Under the pieces are notes generated by a model. That model was not told where the DNA came from. It did no database searches and saw only the letters and a list, made by a program, of their open reading frames with translations. A program made the translations under genes and the position numbers. A stretch of DNA of 64,000 bases from CAZWDL01 sp964632995. Lineage in GTDB: Bacteria > Bacteroidota > Bacteroidia > Chitinophagales > Saprospiraceae. The DNA lies in NCBI GenBank assembly GCA_964632995.1, contig CAZWDL010000008.1:1-64000 (forward strand), written 5' to 3'. Numbering within the stretch: the stretch's first letter is position 1; each line of letters begins with the position of its first letter. Positions 59,077 to 64,000 of the stretch are shown here, piece after piece.

Positions 59077-59140
59077 CTTTGCGACCGGAATGGCATGTCT
59101 GGTTTTAGACAGGATTGACCGGATTGACGGGATGTCAGGC
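59060..59140 (+). repeat. 81-bp direct repeat, copy 1
   Basis: It runs from TTCCCGGCGCCTCCTGACTT to GATGTCAGGC and matches 59656-59736 with two differences. It includes AGGATTGACCGG-type short units that resemble the sequence before 56796. Confidence 0.9.
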
Positions 59141-59201
59141 GGCGCCTTTGAGGGCCTAACGATACCCCACATCTACAGGAGATTTGACCTCGGAGAGGTC
59201 G
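59133..59201 (+). repeat. 69-bp interspersed repeat, copy 2
   Basis: It matches 32441-32509 with about three differences in the same orientation, again shortly after a stop codon. It ends in the palindrome GACCTCGGAGAGGTCG. Confidence 0.85.
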
Positions 59202-59247
59202 CGTATTCCAAATGCTCAGAGGGTTAACATGCGACATCTCCGAGTTC
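59186..59247 (-). repeat. 62-bp hairpin element, copy 2 (inverted)
   Basis: It aligns with the reverse complement of 32548-32609 over the full length (GACCTCGGAGAGGTCGCGTA...GCGACATCTCCGAGTTC) with several substitutions. Its arms are less perfect than those of copy 1. Confidence 0.8.
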
Positions 59248-59655
59248 GGTTCTATAGCTTACTAATACCTTTGATTGCTACAAATAGTTAACCTGTCCAG
59301 CGCTGGAGAGTAAAGATTCTTAAAGTCATGTTGTTTGCTTTGCGCTCTCTGCGCCTTTGCGTGGATTTCAGAAGTGCCTTTTCGCGTAAGCGAAAAGCTG
59401 CTTCTCGCTAAGCAATCCTACAGCCGCGCTGAAGAAGAGCAGCACGCAGAGTCGCTGAGTGCGCTAAGCCAGCCTGCCGGTTAGGCAGGAAAAACGCTTC
59501 GCGTTTTTTATTTGCGGTCTACTATACTGACTTCGAAATGGTTGGAGAAGTTTCTCAAACCAATTTACGTCGAGTATAATTTTTACTCCCCCGCGCTACC
59601 AAGGTCACTCAAAAGAACAGAATAGAATCAAGAGATGTGGGGTATCGTTTGGCCT

Positions 59656-59736
59656 TTCCCGGCGCCTCCTGACTTTGCGACCGGAATGGCATGTCTGGTT
59701 TTAGATAGGATTGACCGGGTTGACGGGATGTCAGGC
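59656..59736 (+). repeat. 81-bp direct repeat, copy 2
   Basis: It matches 59060-59140 with two differences. It is preceded by AGATGTGGGGTATCGTTTGG (59634-59653), the reverse complement of part of the 69-bp repeat, so the units were shuffled. Confidence 0.9.
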
Positions 59737-59861
59737 CCTCCCAGCCTTAGCTTTTTCACCAGAAAAAATCACCAAAGTTTGAATATCCTTCTCAATCCTA
59801 TTAATTTTATTTCCATGCGATTCGTGTTTTTAACAAAACACCCATCAAACGCCAGAACATC

Positions 59862-62800
59862 GTGACCCTGAAATACCATTACCCCCTGTTAATCATCAGA
59901 AGGCTATGGCTTGGTGCGTTATTGTGCTGCGGCGCCGCCGGCCTCCTTGCCCAGGAATCCGAATCCGTCAAAGTAACCGTTACCAATGGTGAACTCATCC
60001 GCTGTATCAGCGACAGCACGGTTCAGGTAGAATTGATCCCGAACCCGCAGAAGACCCTGGTCAGTATGGAGCTGTACTGGACGGAGGACCAGAGCGATCC
60101 GGTCATCATAGAGCCGGATGACAATTTCAAATTAACCCACACCTACAGTCTGTACCAGCTAAAAGAAGAATGTCTCTACGACTGTCGCAGTGAAAATGGT
60201 TTCTGCCGCCGGATAGAGGTGTTTGCCAATTACGAAGGTGGAACCGACACCCGGGAGAATAACAGTCTGCTGCTGACTTTTAAAATACCTCCCCGCCCCG
60301 GTTTTGAGCTCGACCCTGTGGTTCCCTGCATCAATACGCCGGCGGCGTTGAACAACCTGACCTGCCCCTCCAATGACGAAGCCCTCACCTTTTCCTGGGA
60401 TTTCGACAACGGCGCCGTCAGCGATGAAGCCGAACCCGAAGTGATCTTCGACGCACCGGGAACTTACAACATCCGTTTAACGGCAACCAGTGAATCCTGC
60501 GGATCGGAGTCCGTTACCCGGTCCGTCCGGGTGATCGAACCGGCGGAACCGGTGGCCTTCCCCGACCGGGATATCGCCACGATGGAGGGCGATACTTTCA
60601 TTATCTGCGGCGCGGGAAGTTACAGCACCCGGCTTATCGGCAGCGAATCTCCCGGTGCCTCCAGTTTTGAGTGGTCTTCTCCACAGGCGGGTGTGGATAT
60701 TGCGGACCGACGCAACGATACGACCCGGGTATTTTTCAATACACCGGGGGATTACACCCTCACCCTCGAGGTAGATAACGGATGCGCCACTCCCAGTACT
60801 CAGGAATTGTACTTCAGGGTGATTGAGGCGCAAACACTGGATTTGCAAAGACAGCCGGATGCCTGTAATACCATCAGCTACACGCCTGAACCTTTCAACG
60901 AATCGGCGACCTACACCATCAACGGGGAGACCATCAGCAGCTTCCCGGTGGAATTGTCACCGTCGCCGGAACCCTATATCGTCACCGCCGCTCTGTCCAA
61001 CGCCTGCGGCAATCTTTCGGCGAGAGACACCTTCTCCGTCATCACCCCCGAGCCGGTGCGCATCACCACTCCGGCGGCGGATACCAGCCTCTGTGAAAAT
61101 AACCCGCCGCTGGCGCTGAGCACCTCCGTCCCCGGCGGTGAATGGACCGTCGACGGCCGGAACATCGGCGCCGAATTCGATCCGGCCAACTTCGGCGTAG
61201 GATCTTTCGTCGCTACCTACACGGTGGGGGAACCGGGCTGCGAGACCTCGGCGCAGCGGACCATTGCAGTGCTGTCAGGTCCCGAATTGGATATCGGAAC
61301 TGATGAATCCTTTTGCATCGACGGCGGCGCGGCCACCCTGCAGGCCAGCCCGGCAGGGGGCGAATGGCAGGGAACCGGCATTACCGACTCCCTGGCCGGC
61401 GCTTTCGACCCACAGGCCGCCGGGGTGGGGGAGTACGAGCTCCGCTACACCTTCGAAAGTTCGTCGGACGGTTGTGTGGCCTCCACGGCTAAAACCGTTA
61501 CGGTGGTCGATCTGCCTATTGTTGACCTGCCGGATACGCTGGCCGTTTGCAACGCCGCCGAACCGCTGGACCTGGCGGTTTTGTCCAATGTAGCACCCAG
61601 CCCTGCCGGAGGGGAACTACTATGGGACGGCCCCGGCATTACGGATGCTGCAGCCGGCCTGCTGGACACGGAGGCCGCAGGCGGCGAAGGCTTGGTGACG
61701 ATTCGGCTCACTTACACGATTCCTCCGGGTTGTGCGCAACGCGACAGCATGGCCCTGCGCATCGATCCGCTGATCACGGCCGTGGCGCCGCCGGACACCA
61801 CCCTGTGCAGCAATCAGGAGCCGGTGCGGCTGGAAGGAATGCCCGCCGGCGGCCTCTGGTTAAGGGAGAACGGACAGGAGATCGACAATCCCATCGACCC
61901 CAACCAGCTGGGGGCCGGAACCTTCGCACTCACCTACGTGCTGAACCGCGGCACCACCTGTGAGACCAGCGATGTCACTGCATTGACCATCGTAGCCGGC
62001 GACGGGGTGTCGGCGGGTGAAGACCGCTACGTTTGCGGAACGGCCGATGTCATCGAGTTGCCGGCGGTAAACGGCCAGTGGTCGGGGCCCTCGCTGACAG
62101 CGGCGCGCACCGTCGCGGTCAGTGCGCTGGATACGGGCCGGTACGCCTACACGCTCACCGACCCGAGCCTGCCGCCCGCCTGCAACTCCGATGAGCTGAC
62201 CTTGTTCGTCCGTCCACTGCCCCGCCTCGATTTCACCCCCGACACGAGCAGCTGCACCGATTCACTGCTCACGATCGACAACCAGTCGGAGGGCGATCGC
62301 TTTTTCTGGGATTTCGGCGATGGGGAAACGAGTACGGAGGTTTCCCCAGCGCATACCTATCGCGCCGCCGGAACCTATGATATCCGCCTGCGCGCCGAGA
62401 CGCTCAGTCCGCTCAACAATCAGTTGGTCTGCGAAGCAGAAGAAAGCCGGCAAATCCGCATCTTCGAGCCGCCGGAATTCGTGGGCTTCACTACCGATGT
62501 GCAGGAGGGGTGCACCCCGCTCGCTGTCGATTTTAACAACCAAAGCCGCGGCGAGCGCCTGTCGTTCAGCTGGGATTTCGGCGACGGCCGGACTTCGACG
62601 GAGACGGCGCCGCAGGACATTGAATTTACTGCGGGATTGTACGACACCACCTATCAGGTGCGCCTGATGGTCGACAACGGGTGTGGAGGCGAGGCCGCCA
62701 CCGTGCCGGTAAACGTATGGGCTTTGCCCAGTGCTGAGTTCGCCACCGAAGTTACCGGCCAGTACTGCTCCGGTGAAATCGTTGACATTGGACATCGCAG

Positions 62801-64000
62801 TCTGGGCGACAGCCTGTACTGGGATTTCGGCAACGGACAGACCTACACTGGTTTCGAGCCGCCTTCCCAGCAGTACTTTACCTCCCTTGATAACGACACC
62901 GTTCGCCTCAGCCTGGAAGCCGTCAACCGCTGCGGCCGCGATACGGCCCGCCAGGAACTGGTCATTGTACCTACCGACGCCCGCGCGGCCATCAGCGTAC
63001 TCGATGATCGACCCTGCGTGGGCGATACTGTCTTTCTGCGCAGCCTGTCCCGCCCCATTGAAGCGCCTGTAGAGTGGCTTTTCCCGGATGGATCCACCGG
63101 CAGTGATACCGAAACGTTTTACGTATTCCGGGAAACCGGCCTCCAAACCATAACTTCCAAGGTTTACTCCTGTGGTCTCGATTCCACCGACCTCACCTTT
63201 GAGGTGCAAGCAGCACCGGAGGTAGAACTCTTCGCACCACCGCAGACCTGTCCGAAAACCGCCCTGACTATCGAACTAAACGGCAGCGAGGTCCGGAAAT
63301 CCATCTTTTTGGGCGACAGCCTCATCAGCAACAGCGACCGCGTTGTCATTCAGCTGGATTCCCTCGGCCCGGTAACGCTGACCGGCCAGGTGGAATCACC
63401 GGAAGGCTGTATTGTCCGTACGGAGAAAGTGGTGGAAGTCATTGAAGGGCCGGCGGCGGAATTCGCTATGGTGGACTCGGTTTGCGCCGGTGCGCCCGTG
63501 GCCCTTCAAAGCACTTCCAGCCTGGCCGCCAGCTGTCTGTGGAAAACGAGCGACGGTGCGCAGCTGGACGAATGCGCGGCGGAGTATGCTTTCGCAAACG
63601 AAGGCGTCCAATCAGCAAAACTGATCGTAACCAATAATATCGGCTGTAAAGATTCCATCGAAAAAACCGTTTTCATACGTCCGACCCCCGCGGCGGATTT
63701 CACTTTCGACATTCTGGAGCCTTGCACGCCGGCCCGGGTCGCCTTTTCCAATGCTTCCGCCCGCGCCAACGCCCTGCGCTGGGAACTGCCGGGCGGCGCG
63801 CAAGAGGTGAGACAAAACTTCACTTTTACTTTCGAAAATCCCGGCGCCCTGCCCGTCCGCCTCATCGCCTCCAACGACGGCATCTGCTTTGATACGGTGA
63901 CCCGCTCGCTGACCATTTTCGGCAGTCCGGAAATCGGGATGGAGAAAATCGCTTCCTGTACACAGGCGGAAGGTTACGAGTTGCAGATCAGTACCCAGCC
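59862..64000 (+). CDS. Giant PKD-domain secreted protein, cut by window edge
   Basis: The frame is open from GTG 59862 to the right edge (more than 1,370 residues). No in-frame ATG fits; the GTG gives a signal peptide (RRLWLGALLCCGAAGLLAQ). The mature part is a chain of PKD and Ig-like domains: FSWDFDNGAVSDEAEPEVIF (about residue 180), FFWDFGDGETSTEVSPAHTY (about 815), FSWDFGDGRTSTETAPQDIE (about 900), LYWDFGNGQTYTG (about 985), and others less regular. Many Cys-containing units of the form DTSLCENNPPLALSTSVPGG lie between them. Proteins of this kind in Saprospiraceae end in a type-B T9SS tail, here beyond the window. Probable surface adhesin. Confidence 0.9.
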   Translation, partial: MTLKYHYPLLIIRRLWLGALLCCGAAGLLAQESESVKVTVTNGELIRCISDSTVQVELIPNPQKTLVSMELYWTEDQSDPVIIEPDDNFKLTHTYSLYQLKEECLYDCRSENGFCRRIEVFANYEGGTDTRENNSLLLTFKIPPRPGFELDPVVPCINTPAALNNLTCPSNDEALTFSWDFDNGAVSDEAEPEVIFDAPGTYNIRLTATSESCGSESVTRSVRVIEPAEPVAFPDRDIATMEGDTFIICGAGSYSTRLIGSESPGASSFEWSSPQAGVDIADRRNDTTRVFFNTPGDYTLTLEVDNGCATPSTQELYFRVIEAQTLDLQRQPDACNTISYTPEPFNESATYTINGETISSFPVELSPSPEPYIVTAALSNACGNLSARDTFSVITPEPVRITTPAADTSLCENNPPLALSTSVPGGEWTVDGRNIGAEFDPANFGVGSFVATYTVGEPGCETSAQRTIAVLSGPELDIGTDESFCIDGGAATLQASPAGGEWQGTGITDSLAGAFDPQAAGVGEYELRYTFESSSDGCVASTAKTVTVVDLPIVDLPDTLAVCNAAEPLDLAVLSNVAPSPAGGELLWDGPGITDAAAGLLDTEAAGGEGLVTIRLTYTIPPGCAQRDSMALRIDPLITAVAPPDTTLCSNQEPVRLEGMPAGGLWLRENGQEIDNPIDPNQLGAGTFALTYVLNRGTTCETSDVTALTIVAGDGVSAGEDRYVCGTADVIELPAVNGQWSGPSLTAARTVAVSALDTGRYAYTLTDPSLPPACNSDELTLFVRPLPRLDFTPDTSSCTDSLLTIDNQSEGDRFFWDFGDGETSTEVSPAHTYRAAGTYDIRLRAETLSPLNNQLVCEAEESRQIRIFEPPEFVGFTTDVQEGCTPLAVDFNNQSRGERLSFSWDFGDGRTSTETAPQDIEFTAGLYDTTYQVRLMVDNGCGGEAATVPVNVWALPSAEFATEVTGQYCSGEIVDIGHRSLGDSLYWDFGNGQTYTGFEPPSQQYFTSLDNDTVRLSLEAVNRCGRDTARQELVIVPTDARAAISVLDDRPCVGDTVFLRSLSRPIEAPVEWLFPDGSTGSDTETFYVFRETGLQTITSKVYSCGLDSTDLTFEVQAAPEVELFAPPQTCPKTALTIELNGSEVRKSIFLGDSLISNSDRVVIQLDSLGPVTLTGQVESPEGCIVRTEKVVEVIEGPAAEFAMVDSVCAGAPVALQSTSSLAASCLWKTSDGAQLDECAAEYAFANEGVQSAKLIVTNNIGCKDSIEKTVFIRPTPAADFTFDILEPCTPARVAFSNASARANALRWELPGGAQEVRQNFTFTFENPGALPVRLIASNDGICFDTVTRSLTIFGSPEIGMEKIASCTQAEGYELQISTQ

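Larger units (their letters stand above)
59043..59861. other. Repeat-dense intergenic region
   Basis: No gene is supported in these 819 bp. It holds the hairpin at 59048, the 81-bp direct repeat (59060 and 59656), the 69-bp repeat (59133), the inverted 62-bp element (59186), and a CGCAAAGGCGCAGAGAGCGC-like block (59335-59365, reverse strand) facing a CGCAGAGTCGCTGAGTGCGC block (59443-59465). It is the most repeat-laden stretch of the window. Confidence 0.6.

Noticed and set aside
59635..59865. 76-codon open frame in the repeat region
   Set aside because: It is built mostly of the 81-bp repeat; a matching frame exists in the other repeat copy for the same reason.
62262..63209. 315-codon open frame on the minus strand
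   Set aside because: Antisense of the PKD protein that is open to the window edge on the plus strand with clear WDFGDG motifs.

Overview
The window looks like a scaffold from a marine or aquatic Bacteroidota, most likely a Saprospiraceae/Lewinella-type organism. The evidence is: type IX secretion (T9SS) sorting tails of both kinds (the gliding-associated 'PNAFSPNGDGVND' tail and the 'PNPF...' tail), SprB-type adhesin repeats, a TTG-N20-TATATTTG promoter of the Bacteroidota type, CHAT-domain proteases, many secreted sulfatases and lipobox lipoproteins. GC is fairly high and codons favour C in the third position. A 10-N scaffold gap lies at 29216-29225. The last gene runs off the right edge.

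Region 1 (1-11.6 kb): an AraC-type regulator with dyad symmetries upstream, a secreted arylsulfatase, an HAD-family lipoprotein phosphatase, a deleted second copy of the sulfatase, a small envelope protein, a second sulfatase lipoprotein and a very large SWIM/SNF2 helicase.

Region 2 (11.9-21.3 kb): an accessory region rich in decayed genes. It holds two copies of a small helical protein followed by an HNH nuclease, both nucleases broken. It holds a thiolase, and an initiator tRNA-Met gene interrupted between U33 and C34 by a 312-nt group I intron. A DEDDh exonuclease-BRCT gene follows, preceded by a frameshifted TPR gene. Next come a 44-codon small ORF with its own terminator and the wreck of a CHAT/formylglycine-enzyme-fold protein whose C-terminus reads like the variable repeat of a diversity-generating retroelement (DGR). 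A frameshifted HRDC-domain gene of the DGR-accessory kind follows. No reverse transcriptase or template repeat is visible. A transglutaminase-like gene and an older fragment of a paralogue bracket the last part.

Region 3 (21.8-32.4 kb): polysaccharide and glycoprotein degradation functions (a sulfatase, a sialidase with a frameshift after the signal peptide, another sulfatase broken by the scaffold gap), an FkbM methyltransferase, an SDR dehydrogenase, a cyclase-kinase-PD40 protein that has lost most of its kinase domain, and a DPP-IV peptidase.

Region 4 (32.9-43.2 kb): a T9SS type-B surface protein, an exported TPR-CHAT protease, and convergent to it a sigma factor with a membrane-anchored partner of anti-sigma layout. 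Then come a small lipoprotein, a large helical protein and a 75-residue LuxR-type HTH regulator. A 19-bp imperfect dyad occurs upstream of the surface protein, the HTH gene and the zinc-ribbon gene at 48.5 kb, suggesting a small regulon.

Region 5 (43.2-64 kb): envelope proteins, a four-repeat exported protein, a VWA lipoprotein, a zinc-ribbon membrane protein, and a run of giant secreted proteins. These carry SprB, PKD, LRR, cohesin-like and single-loop dockerin-like domains, most with T9SS sorting tails; the last is a PKD protein of more than 1,370 residues. Several families of palindromic and interspersed repeats sit between genes, often directly after stop codons.
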